Positions 54,431 to 63,802 of a DNA stretch of 64,000 nucleotides are shown here, one piece after another. Below the pieces are notes generated by a model, which was given only the letters and a program-made list of their open reading frames with translations, ran no database searches and was not told the origin of the DNA. Position numbers and translations under genes: made by a program. Source of the stretch: Roseobacter fucihabitans (GTDB lineage: Bacteria > Pseudomonadota > Alphaproteobacteria > Rhodobacterales > Rhodobacteraceae). Where the stretch lies: the NCBI RefSeq assembly GCF_014337925.2, contig NZ_CP143423.1:26001-90000 (forward strand). Reading direction: 5' to 3'. Numbering within the stretch: the first letter of the stretch is position 1; each line of letters begins with the position of its first letter.

Positions 54431-54534
54431 TCACAGTCGTTTTGGCGCAAGACCCGAACCGCCCGGTGCCGTCTGGAATCAGAGCTGCGAGAATAGGGCC
54501 TGAGAGGTCCCACTCAGCCGTTTGGAGAATCGCT

Positions 54535-55788
54535 TTAACGTAACGCGCGCCCTTTCAGAATTGCGTCACTGCCGAAGCGCGCGCGTATCTTATCAGTCGC
54601 GCGTTCTGCGTCGCTGCGCCGTTTGGCCAGCGGATCCAGCAGGTCCCCGGAGCGGTCCGCCCCCGTCGCCTCAATCAGATCCGAAATGCCACAGCCAAGC
54701 AGCCGGTAGGGGCCTTGATCGCCGATCTGATCAAAGAGAGCGCGCGCGGTGCGATAGATCGTATCGGCCATCTGCGTCGCATCACGCAGGCTGAGCCGTT
54801 TGGACAGTAACGAATGATCCGACCGCTTGAGTTTCAGCGTGACGACACGGCCCGCCAGATCCTTGGCCTTGGCGCGATCCGCGACCTTTTCCGCCATGCG
54901 CCACAGGTGCCCATCCAGGAGGTCAGGATCGTTTGTGTCCTCGTTGAAGGTGGTTTCGTTGGAAATGGATTTCATCGGGCTGTTGGAGGAGACGCGCCGG
55001 GCGTCCTGTCCGCGCGCCAGATGCCAGAGCCGGTCGCCCGTGGTCCCAAAACGCGCAATCAATTCCGTGCGTTCCCATCGCAAAAGATCGGCGAAGGTCC
55101 GAATGCCCGCTTTGTCGAAAGACGCTTGCGCAGCGGGGCCCACGCCCCAGATCATCCGCACCGGCTTGTCGCGCAAAAAATCATTGGTTTCCGCGGCACC
55201 AATGACCGAAAACCCATGCGGTTTATCGAGGTCGGAGGCGACCTTGGCGAGGAATTTGTTATGGCTGAGACCGATGGAGCCGGTCAGACCCAGCTCGCTG
55301 CGCATGCGCCGGATGAGACGCGCCAGCATCACCGCCGGGGGGCACCCATGCAGGCGCTCAGTGCCCGAAAGATCCATGAAGGCTTCATCCAGCGACAGCG
55401 GTTCGATATCTGGCGTCATTTCCGACATCATATCGCGAATCGCGCGCGAGGCTTCGACATAGGCTTCCATGCGCGGCTTAATGATCACCGCTTCGGGGCA
55501 GAGTTTGAGCGCCTGAAACATCGGCATGGCAGAACGCACACCGCGAATGCGCGCCACATAACAGGCGGTCGAGACAACCCCGCGCCGTCCACCGCCGATA
55601 ATGACGGGCTTGTCCTGGAGGCTGGGATCGTCGCGTTTTTCAACCGAGGCATAGAAGGCGTCGCAATCCATATGTGCGATGGAGAGTGAAAAAAGTTCAG
55701 GATGCGCGACGATACGCGGGCCGCCACAGGTCGGGCAACGGCGTCCGGTATCGAATTGGCTCAGGCAATCGCGGCAAAGGGCGGGCAT
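54535..55788 (-). CDS. dinB: DNA polymerase IV (Y family) DinB
   Basis: 417 residues. An N-terminal zinc-finger-like extension (CRDCLSQFDTGRRCPTCGGP) precedes the polymerase core. Motif I is AHMDCDAFYASVEKRDDPSL, and the catalytic SLDEAFMDLSG contains the second acidic pair. IWGVGPAAQASFDKAGIRTF is the helix-hairpin-helix region. It copies past DNA lesions without proofreading. The cysteine cluster is seen in many alphaproteobacterial DinB proteins. No LexA-type box is evident upstream. Confidence 0.93.
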   Translation of the reverse strand: MPALCRDCLSQFDTGRRCPTCGGPRIVAHPELFSLSIAHMDCDAFYASVEKRDDPSLQDKPVIIGGGRRGVVSTACYVARIRGVRSAMPMFQALKLCPEAVIIKPRMEAYVEASRAIRDMMSEMTPDIEPLSLDEAFMDLSGTERLHGCPPAVMLARLIRRMRSELGLTGSIGLSHNKFLAKVASDLDKPHGFSVIGAAETNDFLRDKPVRMIWGVGPAAQASFDKAGIRTFADLLRWERTELIARFGTTGDRLWHLARGQDARRVSSNSPMKSISNETTFNEDTNDPDLLDGHLWRMAEKVADRAKAKDLAGRVVTLKLKRSDHSLLSKRLSLRDATQMADTIYRTARALFDQIGDQGPYRLLGCGISDLIEATGADRSGDLLDPLAKRRSDAERATDKIRARFGSDAILKGRALR

Positions 55789-56276
55789 TTTCGCATCAAT
55801 CGTCTAGGGTTTTGGCACGACGCAATGCTATGCCAAGCAGGCCGAAATGAACATGGCCTTTGAAGGTGCAAAGAGAGGAGACCGTCATCCTGCGGGATGA
55901 CCGACCCGATATACCTCGGCCCGAACATTGGAATTTGCCTGGCGGTGGGCGCGCAGGCGCGGAAACTCCGATGGGCTATGTTCTATGCGAGACAGGTGGG
56001 TGGGGTTGCTCTTCAATCACGGGGTTTTAACGAAAAACCCCCCGCTGCTGTGAGCAGGGGGAGGTAACGAACCTCAGGAAGATGCGGTTCGTCGGGGAGT
56101 ATCACCTAACGTCAACTTACCACCTATAGGAGAATACGCCTAACGCCAGATGGCATTTTTTACCAGATAGAGTGGTCTGTTGTGCAAAGGCCACAGTCGG
56201 TTGAGCACCCGTGGTTGCCGTCGGTCTGTGGATAAGAGGCGATTTTATAGCTGTGTCAGAGGTTTGGATTGTGGAT
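55789..56276. other. Noncoding stretch with several hairpins between dinB and pyrF
   Basis: About 490 bp without a convincing gene. A stem CCCC-CTGCT-GTG-AGCAG-GGGG lies at about 56038-56061, GAGGT/ACCTC at 56061-56075, and CGAACC/GGTTCG at 56069-56092. The stems occur side by side, which could mark an RNA element or terminators. A 56-codon forward frame (55897-56067) lacks a ribosome site and is not called. Confidence 0.35.
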
Positions 56277-56972
56277 TTAGGCCCCGTTGAGTTCTGCGAG
56301 AATCGTCTCTGCGGCCAAGCGCGGGGTGGGTGATTGCCAGACCGGGCGCCCGACAACGATGTGATCCGCCCCATCGGCGATTGCGCGGGCTGGGGTGGCG
56401 ACGCGCTTTTGATCGCCCATTTCGGCACCTGCCGGGCGCACACCGGGCGTCACAATCAACCGGTCGTGGGCTAAGGGCAACGCGCGGATCATTGCCGCCT
56501 CTTGCGGGGAGGCAATGACGCCATCCGCCCCGGCTTCAAAGGCGCGGCTTGCGCGGGTTGTGACCAGATCGGAAATATCACCCGCGCGGATCTGACAGGC
56601 ATCCAGGTCATTTCGGTCCAGTGATGTCAGGATGGTGACGGCCAGTATTTTCATGTCTGACCCGGCGGCACCTTGCTTGGCAGCATCCACCACATGCGGA
56701 TCGCCATGTACCGTCAGAAAATCGAGATCGAATTGCGCCAATCCGCGCACGGCGGCCTCAATCGTGGCGCTGATGTCAAAGAGCTTCATGTCCAGAAAGA
56801 TGCGCTTGCCGTGTTCCTGTTTGAGCTCATTGGCCAATGCCAGCCCGCCCCCGGTCAACATCCCCAACCCGATCTTGTAGAAATTTACCGCATCGCCCAG
56901 TTGCGCGGCAAGGTCCTGGCCGGCCGGTGCATTAGGCACATCCAGCGCCACGATCAAACGGTCGTCCATCAT
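56277..56972 (-). CDS. pyrF: Orotidine 5'-phosphate decarboxylase
   Basis: 231 residues; decarboxylates OMP to UMP, the last step of UMP synthesis. The active-site DxKxxD motif is FLDMKLFDISATIEAAV, LIVALDVPNAP is the first strand and the phosphate-binding end is VTPGVRPAGAE with DHIVVGRPVW. Normal length. It stands alone, divergent from clpB, with GGGGATATAAAAG upstream of ATGATG. Confidence 0.95.
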   Translation of the reverse strand: MMDDRLIVALDVPNAPAGQDLAAQLGDAVNFYKIGLGMLTGGGLALANELKQEHGKRIFLDMKLFDISATIEAAVRGLAQFDLDFLTVHGDPHVVDAAKQGAAGSDMKILAVTILTSLDRNDLDACQIRAGDISDLVTTRASRAFEAGADGVIASPQEAAMIRALPLAHDRLIVTPGVRPAGAEMGDQKRVATPARAIADGADHIVVGRPVWQSPTPRLAAETILAELNGA

Positions 56973-57438
56973 CTTTTATATCCCCTTTTGGCGTCGCTTT
57001 TCCTTAGGCTGTGAAGCCGGCGCTGTCCATCCGGGTGGGCAGGTCGTGCAAAAAGCCCGGAGAACGTCACACGCGCTCCGGGCCAGGTTGTGTCTGCGGA
57101 TTTCATGAGCGTTGCAGCATGACCGGGCTCCGGGGGGATTGGAATGGCCCGCGTTTTACAACCATGAAACCTGTCGATCCCCCCGGCTGCGTGGAGATGT
57201 GAGGCCGGGCGGATCAACTGAAACTGGCAGAACATGCCAACTTTTTACCTTACGTTTTGACCGGCAGAGAACGGGGCGAACCGTATTCTGTTCCGTGTCT
57301 GACACTGGAAATAGGCGATACCGACGCATGGGTAACGGGGAAAGGGCGCATCGCTTTCCCATGTCTTTGAGAGATTTGATTCACATCAGGGTAAGGCGCG
57401 CGTTTTACATATATCTATCCGATGGGACGCGCGGACCT
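56973..57438. other. Intergenic region between pyrF and clpB
   Basis: About 470 bp before the clpB promoter with no supported gene; a 140-codon forward frame (57112-57534) has no ribosome site and runs through the clpB promoter. The distal half precedes the heat-shock promoter described separately. Confidence 0.4.
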
Positions 57439-57467
57439 CTTGAAGCGGTTACCAGCACGCCCCAAAT
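57439..57467 (+). promoter_or_regulatory. Sigma-32 (RpoH) promoter of clpB
   Basis: CTTGAAG (57439-57445) and CCCCAAAT (57460-57467) are separated by 14 bp, close to the heat-shock consensus CTTGAAA-N13/14-CCCCATAT. The start codon of clpB is 82 bp downstream. Known heat-shock control of clpB supports the call. Confidence 0.82.
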
Positions 57468-57548
57468 ACAATGCGAGGTCCTATTAAGCTGTCGTGCCGC
57501 CAGGTCGGGCGCAGCGCATCGGGACGCTTTATAAAAAGGAGAATACCC

Positions 57549-60167
57549 ATGGACTTGAGTAAGTTCACGGAACGGTCGCGCGGTTTCATTCAGGCCGCCC
57601 AGACCATAGCGACACGCGAAAGCCACCAGCGGCTGTCACCCGAGCATCTGTTGAAAGCGTTGATGGATGATGATCAGGGTTTGGCCAGCAATCTGATATC
57701 CGCAGCGGGTGGTGAGCTTGCGCAGGTGGTGCAATCACTGGCGCTGGCGCTCTCGAAAATCCCCAAAGTCAGCGGGGATGCGGCGCAGATTTACCTCGAC
57801 AACCCGACCCAGAAGGTTCTGGTCGAAGCCGAAGCCCTTGCCAAGAAAGCAGGCGATAGTTTCGTGCCAGTCGAACGCCTCCTGATGGCATTGTGCATGG
57901 TGAAATCCGCCGCCAAAACCGCCTTGGATGCGGGCGGCGTGACGGCCCAGGGGCTGAATACAGCGATCAATGACATTCGCAAGGGGCGCACGGCGGATAC
58001 GGCCAGCGCCGAAGATGGCTATGATGCGCTGAAGAAATACGCGATGGATCTGACGGCGCGCGCGGAGGCGGGCAAGATCGATCCGATCATTGGCCGTGAC
58101 GAGGAAATCCGCCGCGCGATGCAGGTGTTGAGTCGCCGGACCAAAAACAACCCGGTTCTGATCGGTGAGCCCGGTGTGGGTAAAACCGCCATTGCCGAAG
58201 GGTTGGCGCTGCGGATCGTGAATGGCGACGTTCCGGAGTCTTTGCGCAACAAGAAGCTGTTGTCGCTTGATATGGGTGCGTTGATCGCCGGTGCGAAATA
58301 CCGCGGTGAGTTTGAGGAACGCCTCAAGGCGGTTCTGACCGAGGTCACCGAGGCCGCGGGCGAGATCATCCTGTTCATTGATGAGATGCACACGCTGGTT
58401 GGCGCGGGCAAGGCGGATGGCGCGATGGATGCGGCCAACCTGATCAAACCGGCGCTGGCGCGCGGCGAATTGCACTGCGTGGGCGCGACCACGCTCGATG
58501 AATACCGCAAATATGTGGAGAAGGACGCGGCCCTTGCGCGCCGTTTCCAGCCGGTGATGATCCTGGAGCCGACGGTGGAGGATACGGTCTCCATCCTGCG
58601 GGGCATCAAGGAGAAATACGAATTGCACCATGGTGTGCGGATTTCGGACTCTGCGCTGGTCGCGGCGGCGACATTGAGCCACCGCTACATCACGGATCGG
58701 TTTTTGCCCGATAAAGCCATCGATCTGATGGATGAGGCGGCGAGCCGTTTGCGCATGGAAGTGGACAGCAAGCCCGAAGAACTGGACGCGCTGGACCGCT
58801 CGATTTTGCAGATGCAGATTGAGGCGGAAGCCCTGCGCGCCGAGGATGATGTGGCCAGCAAGGACCGTCTGGAGACGCTCGAGAAGGACCTCGCCGAGTT
58901 GCAGGAGCGCAGCGATGAGTTGACGGCGCAGTGGCAGGCGGAACGGGATAAGCTGTCGGGTGCGCGCGACCTCAAGGAGAAGCTGGACCACGCCCGCGCC
59001 GAATTGGAAATCGCAAAGCGTGAGGGTAATCTGGCCAAGGCTGGGGAGCTCTCCTATGGTGTGATCCCTCAGTTGGAAAAAGAACTCGAAGCGGCGGAGG
59101 GTCGCGATGACAGCGACCGTCTGGTCGAGGAGGCCGTGCGCCCTGAGCAGATCGCGGGTGTGGTCGAGCGCTGGACCGGTATCCCCGCAGGCAAAATGCT
59201 GGAGGGCGAGCGTGATAAGCTGTTGCGCATGGAGGATCAGCTGCACAACCGGGTGATCGGCCAAAATGCGGCTGTGCGCGCCCTGTCCAATGCGGTGCGC
59301 CGGGCGCGGGCCGGTCTGAACGATGAAAACCGTCCGCTTGGATCGTTCCTGTTCCTGGGCCCAACTGGCGTGGGCAAGACCGAACTGACCAAAGCCGTGG
59401 CGGAATTCCTGTTTGATGATGACAACGCGATGGTGCGCATCGATATGTCAGAATTCATGGAGAAACATGCCGTGAGCCGTCTGATTGGTGCCCCTCCGGG
59501 TTATGTCGGATATGATGAGGGCGGTGTATTGACGGAAGCCGTGCGGCGCAGGCCGTATCAAGTGGTGCTGTTTGACGAGGTCGAAAAAGCGCATCCGGAT
59601 GTGTTTAACGTGCTGTTGCAGGTGCTCGATGATGGGGTGCTGACCGATGGTCAGGGCCGCACGGTTGATTTCAAACAGACGCTGATCATCCTGACCTCCA
59701 ACCTTGGGGCGCAGGCGCTGAGCCAATTGCCCGATGGCGCGGATGCCTCTGATGCCAAGCGCGATGTGATGGACGCGGTGCGCGCCCATTTCCGCCCCGA
59801 ATTCCTGAACCGCCTGGATGAGACGATCATCTTTGACCGTCTGGGCCGCGAGGATATGGGCGGGATTGTCGATATTCAAATGGCGCGGTTGCTCAAACGC
59901 TTGGCGGCGCGCAAGATCATATTGGATCTGGACGCCGGTGCGCATCAATGGCTGGCGGATGAGGGCTATGACCCGGTCTTCGGCGCGCGCCCTCTGAAAC
60001 GTGTGATCCAACGAGCCTTGCAGGATCCGCTGGCGGAAATGCTTCTCGCGGGGGATGTGAAGGACGGGGATGTGCTCAATATCTCCGTCGGGGCCGAGGG
60101 CTTGATCATCGGGGACCGGGTGGCAGCCACGAACCGGCCCAAGCCGGATGATGCGGTCGTGCATTAA
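57549..60167 (+). CDS. clpB: ATP-dependent disaggregase ClpB
   Basis: 872 residues; a hexameric AAA+ chaperone that resolubilises protein aggregates together with DnaK. The N-domain ([20 protein letters not shown]), AAA1 Walker A ([18 protein letters not shown]) and Walker B ([15 protein letters not shown]), the coiled-coil M-domain (about residues 400-530), AAA2 Walker A ([18 protein letters not shown]) and the ClpB C-terminus are all present. The M-domain separates it from ClpA and ClpC. The ATG at 57549 follows AAGGAGAA. The final codons begin a tandem repeat. Confidence 0.97.
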   Translation: MDLSKFTERSRGFIQAAQTIATRESHQRLSPEHLLKALMDDDQGLASNLISAAGGELAQVVQSLALALSKIPKVSGDAAQIYLDNPTQKVLVEAEALAKKAGDSFVPVERLLMALCMVKSAAKTALDAGGVTAQGLNTAINDIRKGRTADTASAEDGYDALKKYAMDLTARAEAGKIDPIIGRDEEIRRAMQVLSRRTKNNPVLIGEPGVGKTAIAEGLALRIVNGDVPESLRNKKLLSLDMGALIAGAKYRGEFEERLKAVLTEVTEAAGEIILFIDEMHTLVGAGKADGAMDAANLIKPALARGELHCVGATTLDEYRKYVEKDAALARRFQPVMILEPTVEDTVSILRGIKEKYELHHGVRISDSALVAAATLSHRYITDRFLPDKAIDLMDEAASRLRMEVDSKPEELDALDRSILQMQIEAEALRAEDDVASKDRLETLEKDLAELQERSDELTAQWQAERDKLSGARDLKEKLDHARAELEIAKREGNLAKAGELSYGVIPQLEKELEAAEGRDDSDRLVEEAVRPEQIAGVVERWTGIPAGKMLEGERDKLLRMEDQLHNRVIGQNAAVRALSNAVRRARAGLNDENRPLGSFLFLGPTGVGKTELTKAVAEFLFDDDNAMVRIDMSEFMEKHAVSRLIGAPPGYVGYDEGGVLTEAVRRRPYQVVLFDEVEKAHPDVFNVLLQVLDDGVLTDGQGRTVDFKQTLIILTSNLGAQALSQLPDGADASDAKRDVMDAVRAHFRPEFLNRLDETIIFDRLGREDMGGIVDIQMARLLKRLAARKIILDLDAGAHQWLADEGYDPVFGARPLKRVIQRALQDPLAEMLLAGDVKDGDVLNISVGAEGLIIGDRVAATNRPKPDDAVVH

Positions 60168-60224
60168 TGCGCGTGTTGTAGGTCGTGCATTGAATGCGCG
60201 CGTTGTAAGTCATGCATTGACGCC
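60156..60224. repeat. Imperfect tandem repeat at the end of clpB
   Basis: Units of 26-27 bp start GTCGTGCATTAATGCGCG (60156), GTCGTGCATTGAATGCGCG (60182) and a shortened GTCATGCATTGACGCC (60209). The first unit includes the last clpB codons (Val-Val-His-stop). They look like a slippage duplication of the 3' end of the gene. Confidence 0.7.
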
Positions 60225-60243
60225 GGACATTATATAAAGTCAC

Positions 60244-60273
60244 AAAGGCCGGGCATATGACCCGGCCTTTTTC
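60244..60273 (+). terminator. Rho-independent terminator of clpB
   Basis: Perfect 10-bp stem AAAGGCCGGG (60244-60253) with CCCGGCCTTT (60261-60270), loop CATATGA, then TTC. The HAD gene start codon follows one base later at 60274, so the terminator occupies its ribosome-binding region. Confidence 0.88.
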
Positions 60274-60924
60274 ATGATATTCCCCCCCGACCTGGTGATT
60301 TTCGACTGCGATGGCGTGCTGGTGGACAGCGAGCCGCTCACGAATGTCGTGATCCGTGACAATCTCGCGCAACATGGGCTAGACCTGTCGATCGATCAGA
60401 TCATTGATCTGTTCGTAGGCGGCACGATCATGGGCGTCATGACGACCGCGCGCGAGATGGGTGCTCGATTGCCGGATGATTGGGTCGATCATATATATAG
60501 TGAAGTTTTTGACGTGCTAGATGAAAAGGTCGAGTTGATCCCCGGTGTCGTGGCTGTGTTGGACGCATTGGACGCTGCTGGCATTCCCTATGCGGTCGGT
60601 TCCAACGGCCCGCATCGCAAGATGGACATCACCTTGACGCGGACCAGTTTGATGAGCCGTCTGCGGGGACGGGTGTTTTCGCGTGAGGATGTTGCGGCAC
60701 CCAAACCGGCACCGGATGTTTATCTCAAGGCGGCGGCCTCTGTTGGGATCCTGCCGTCCCGATGTATTGTGGTGGAGGATAGCGCGAGCGGTGCGCGTGC
60801 TGGCAAGGCCGCTGGCATGTATACGCTTGGATTTGTCGCAGAAACAGATCCCGCGCGTATGCGCCCTATCTGTGACGCCTTATTTAAGTCGATGGATGAA
60901 CTCATCCCGCTTTTGCAGGTTTGA
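60274..60924 (+). CDS. HAD-family hydrolase (phosphatase/phosphomutase-like)
   Basis: 216 residues. Motif I FDCDGVLVDSEPLTN, motif II AVGSNGPHRKMD, motif III with lysine (APKPAPDVYLKAA) and motif IV VVEDSASGARAGKAAG are complete, with a helical cap typical of phosphoglycolate-phosphatase or beta-phosphoglucomutase relatives. Substrate unknown. The only good ATG is 60274, immediately after the clpB terminator, leaving no conventional ribosome site; the mRNA may be leaderless or made by terminator read-through. Confidence 0.88.
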   Translation: MIFPPDLVIFDCDGVLVDSEPLTNVVIRDNLAQHGLDLSIDQIIDLFVGGTIMGVMTTAREMGARLPDDWVDHIYSEVFDVLDEKVELIPGVVAVLDALDAAGIPYAVGSNGPHRKMDITLTRTSLMSRLRGRVFSREDVAAPKPAPDVYLKAAASVGILPSRCIVVEDSASGARAGKAAGMYTLGFVAETDPARMRPICDALFKSMDELIPLLQV

Positions 60925-60935
60925 ACGCAGCGTCC

Positions 60936-60972
60936 AAAAAAGGCGGCCCGGCAAGAAAGATCTTTCCGGGCC
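60936..60972 (-). terminator. Terminator of the fasciclin gene
   Basis: GGCCCGG (60945-60951) pairs with CCGGGCC (60966-60972). On the reverse strand the stem is followed by GCC and TTTTTT (complement of 60936-60941). Confidence 0.82.
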
Positions 60973-60999
60973 TAACTGTGTCTGCTCGAAAACGGAGGG

Positions 61000-61482
61000 T
61001 TATTCGGGCAGGATCACAGTATCCACAACATGGATGACGCCGTTGGAGGCCTCTACATCCGCTGCGGTGACTGTTGCACCGTTAATCTTTGCACCGTCAG
61101 ACAGGTCAACGGTAAGATCTCCGCCCTGAACGGTCGCAGCCGTCATGCCATCAGACAGATCAGTGGACATCACTTTGCCCGGCACAACGTGATAGGTCAG
61201 GATTGCAATGAGCTGGTCCTTGTTCTCTTCGAGCAACAGGGATTCGACCGTCCCCTCGGGCAGGGCGGCAAAAGCTTCATCCGTGGGTGCGAAAACCGTA
61301 AACGGGCCATCACCTTTCAGGGTGTCAACAAGGCCCGCGGCCTGGACCGCAGCCACCAGCGTTGTGAACGACCCCGCGCCAACGGCGGTATCCACGATGT
61401 CTTTGGGCGCGTCCCCGGCAAAGGCGGTCGTGCCCAAAAGGGCGGTTGCGGCTGTCAGGCTCAGAAAACTACGACGAAACAT
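61000..61482 (-). CDS. Exported fasciclin-domain protein
   Basis: 160 residues with a signal peptide ([22 protein letters not shown]) and one fasciclin (FAS1) domain. Its H1 box is [19 protein letters not shown] and its H2 region is [12 protein letters not shown]. The YH pair ([11 protein letters not shown]) is present. FAS1 proteins mediate adhesion or bind ligands in the envelope. Single gene with a good terminator. Confidence 0.92.
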   Translation of the reverse strand: MFRRSFLSLTAATALLGTTAFAGDAPKDIVDTAVGAGSFTTLVAAVQAAGLVDTLKGDGPFTVFAPTDEAFAALPEGTVESLLLEENKDQLIAILTYHVVPGKVMSTDLSDGMTAATVQGGDLTVDLSDGAKINGATVTAADVEASNGVIHVVDTVILPE

Positions 61483-61789
61483 AACTGTCTCCTAGGTTAA
61501 AAGGGTCGATGCCTCCATGGACATCTGTGAGGTAAACGCAGCAGCCTTGGTTTTGGATCATCGGGGTTTCTTGCTGAGACCATTTGACAAAATGACAGCC
61601 GCGCTAAGCTGGGTGCTTTTCCCGTTTCCAGTCACAAAAATGTCAGCAAAAAGACAACCAGGCACAGTGTATACCCCGAGCGGTGGCGGCAAAAGTTACA
61701 GTCTGCTGTCCGTATTGTGAGACGAAATCGTTTGGAGTGCCGGGTGTCGTCTCCTACATAGGGCGCAACATAGAGCACTGGAGTATCTG
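61483..61789. other. Divergent promoter region between the fasciclin gene and msrP
   Basis: About 307 bp. A TTGACA hexamer occurs at 61584-61589 but without a matching -10. No gene or repeat is supported. Confidence 0.4.
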
Positions 61790-62695
61790 ATGGCCTACCG
61801 CTGGAAAAATGAGTTGACGCATGCAGATGTGACCCCTGAGGCCGCGTTTATGAACCGGCGTCAGTTGATGAGTGTGGCGGCGGCGGGCGTCGGTCTGGCA
61901 GCTTTGGGTGCGCGCGCCGGTGCCGAAGAAGCGCTGGAGCCAAATTCCTGGGAAGACATTACACAGTATAATAACTTCTATGAATTCGGCACGGGCAAGA
62001 CCGATCCGGCCACCTATGCCGGTGGTCTGACGACCGACCCCTGGAGTGTGACGATCGACGGTCTGGTTGAAAAACCCGGTGAGTATGATTTCAAAGACAT
62101 CATGGCGCAGATGACAGTTGAGGAGCGCATCTATCGTTTTCGTTGTGTCGAGGCCTGGTCGATGGTCATTCCGTGGAACGGCTTCGAGTTGGCCGATCTG
62201 TTGACGCTGGCCGGGGTCAAACCAGAGGCGAAATACGTCCGCTTCGAAACGCTCTATCGTCCCGAAGAGATGCCGGGTCAGAAGTCGCGCTCGATTGACT
62301 GGCCCTACGTCGAGGGTCTGCGGCTGGATGAGGCGGTGCATCCGCTGACGATCATGGCGACCGGAATTTACGGCAAACCCATTCCAAATCAGAATGGCGC
62401 ACCGATGCGGTTGGTTGTGCCGTGGAAATATGGCTTCAAATCGATCAAATCCATCGTGAAGATCACCCTGACGGACGAAGCGCCCGTCAACACATGGCAG
62501 GATTTGCAGGCCAGCGAATACGGTTTTTATGCCAATGTGAATCCGACCGTGGATCATCCACGCTGGTCTCAGGCGACGGAGCGCAAGATCGGTGGCGGGT
62601 TATTCTCCAAACGGATCCCGACCTTGATGTTCAACGGGTATGAGGAAGAGGTCGCCAGCCTTTATGAAGGTATGGACCTGACGCGTTTCTATTGA
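61790..62695 (+). CDS. msrP: Protein-methionine-sulfoxide reductase catalytic subunit MsrP
   Basis: 301 residues; a periplasmic molybdopterin enzyme that repairs oxidised methionines in envelope proteins. A Tat-type signal is seen at [20 protein letters not shown] (residues 21-40). The molybdenum-ligand cysteine is in [17 protein letters not shown], and [20 protein letters not shown] is the family block. The msrQ gene that supplies electrons is nearby, separated by a reverse DUF2306-like gene rather than adjacent as in E. coli. Confidence 0.95.
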   Translation: MAYRWKNELTHADVTPEAAFMNRRQLMSVAAAGVGLAALGARAGAEEALEPNSWEDITQYNNFYEFGTGKTDPATYAGGLTTDPWSVTIDGLVEKPGEYDFKDIMAQMTVEERIYRFRCVEAWSMVIPWNGFELADLLTLAGVKPEAKYVRFETLYRPEEMPGQKSRSIDWPYVEGLRLDEAVHPLTIMATGIYGKPIPNQNGAPMRLVVPWKYGFKSIKSIVKITLTDEAPVNTWQDLQASEYGFYANVNPTVDHPRWSQATERKIGGGLFSKRIPTLMFNGYEEEVASLYEGMDLTRFY

Positions 62696-62702
62696 TTGTT
62701 GG

Positions 62703-63086
62703 CTATTGACCGAAAACCACCAGATGCATGTCGCGCCCCGGAAGTAGTGTGAAAGCGCCCGCACCGATCAGCGCCACATAAAAGAGCTGGCGCATCGTAC
62801 TGCGATGTTCGTCGATCTTGCCGCGCTGTGCGGCGCGGATGCCGCCGACAAGGTTATAGAGTGTATAGACGGACAAGAGGTGAATGAGGCTGAACGGTCC
62901 GATCTGGCGCAGATCGTGAATCCAAAAACTGGATAAAGCGACGAGGCCGAGCAGAGACGCCCAGATATATCCGATGACCCGGTGTCGACGCGTGCCTTTG
63001 GCCAGCAACAACTGCGTCGCACCCAGCAGGAGAGCGGTAAGGGCTGCGAAAGCATGGGCTGTTACGATGATGCCCGATTGATAGAG
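62703..63086 (-). CDS. DUF2306-like membrane protein, start uncertain
   Basis: About 125 residues with four hydrophobic helices, ending FTLLPGRDMHLVVFG, a DUF2306 pattern (IWASLLGLVALSSFWIHDLR, IHLLSVYTLYNLVGGIRAAQ). A TTG at 63011 would start it in the middle of the first helix. The frame upstream of it reads LYQSGIIVTAHAFAALTAL and LLGATQL and clearly belongs to the protein, but no ATG or GTG begins it, so the end coordinate is approximate. A rare start or a start-codon mutation are both possible. It overlaps no other gene but crowds the msrQ leader on the other strand. Confidence 0.6.
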   Translation of the reverse strand, partial: LYQSGIIVTAHAFAALTALLLGATQLLLAKGTRRHRVIGYIWASLLGLVALSSFWIHDLRQIGPFSLIHLLSVYTLYNLVGGIRAAQRGKIDEHRSTMRQLFYVALIGAGAFTLLPGRDMHLVVFGQ

Positions 63087-63134
63087 TGGAGCGAACGAGA
63101 TGGGACGAGTTCCTGGGTTTCGAAGAGAGCAGTG

Positions 63135-63755
63135 ATGCGGGATGCTAAGAACGCCGTGGTGGATGTTGTCAACGGTGCGCTGCGCCGGGTGCCCACGTGG
63201 GTACTATATATACTGTATCTTCTGCCGGTGCCTTATCTGCTTTATCTGGCGCAAACCGGTGGGCTCGGGCGCGAGCCGATCAAGGCGTTGGAACATGAGT
63301 TGGGCGAGATCGCCTTGCAGCTTCTGATCATCGGTCTGACCGTAACACCCTTGCGCCGCTATGGCGGTTTGAACCTGCTGAAGTTCCGCCGCGCGTTTGG
63401 TGTCTTGGCCTTTATATATGTCGCGCTGCATCTGTTGGTCTGGCTTGTGCTGGACGTGGGTATCCTGAGCCAGATCTGGGCGGACATCATCAAGCGTCCC
63501 TATATCACTATCGGCATGGCGGGATTCGTCCTGCTGGTCCCCCTGGCAATCACCTCCAACAACTGGTCGGTGCGTAAATTGGGGCCGCAATGGCGCAAGC
63601 TGCACCGCCTTGTATATGTCGCCGCGATTCTGGGCGGGGTGCATTATGTCATGCTGACCAAGACATGGGCGTTTGAACCGCTGGCCTATCTGGCCGTGAT
63701 TCTGGGCCTTCTGGCGCTGCGACTTCCCAAAGCGCGGCGCAAACAAGCCGTCTGA
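63135..63755 (+). CDS. msrQ: Heme-binding membrane subunit MsrQ
   Basis: 206 residues with about five or six helices; carries b-type haem and delivers quinol electrons to MsrP. Blocks are WVLYILYLLPVPYLLYLA, LEHELGEIALQLLIIGLTVT, RAFGVLAFIYVALHLLVWLV and PQWRKLHRLVYVAAILGGVH with haem-ligand histidines. The ATG at 63135 follows GAAGAGAG; a GTG three bases earlier is an alternative. Confidence 0.93.
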   Translation: MRDAKNAVVDVVNGALRRVPTWVLYILYLLPVPYLLYLAQTGGLGREPIKALEHELGEIALQLLIIGLTVTPLRRYGGLNLLKFRRAFGVLAFIYVALHLLVWLVLDVGILSQIWADIIKRPYITIGMAGFVLLVPLAITSNNWSVRKLGPQWRKLHRLVYVAAILGGVHYVMLTKTWAFEPLAYLAVILGLLALRLPKARRKQAV

Positions 63756-63802
63756 TGTCCGAAAGTTGAAAAACTGGGCAGGATGAAAACCCCTCTCAGG
63801 GC

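Noticed and set aside
55897..56067. 56-codon forward frame in the dinB-pyrF gap
   Set aside because: No ribosome site; runs through hairpin-forming sequence.
57735..59264. Reverse-strand 509-codon open frame inside clpB
   Set aside because: It is the antisense shadow of a GC-rich gene; clpB motifs are complete on the forward strand and no ribosome site precedes the frame.
60156..60224. CRISPR-like array from the repeat after clpB
   Set aside because: Units are contiguous without spacers and decay quickly; this is a tandem duplication. No CRISPR array is visible anywhere in the window.
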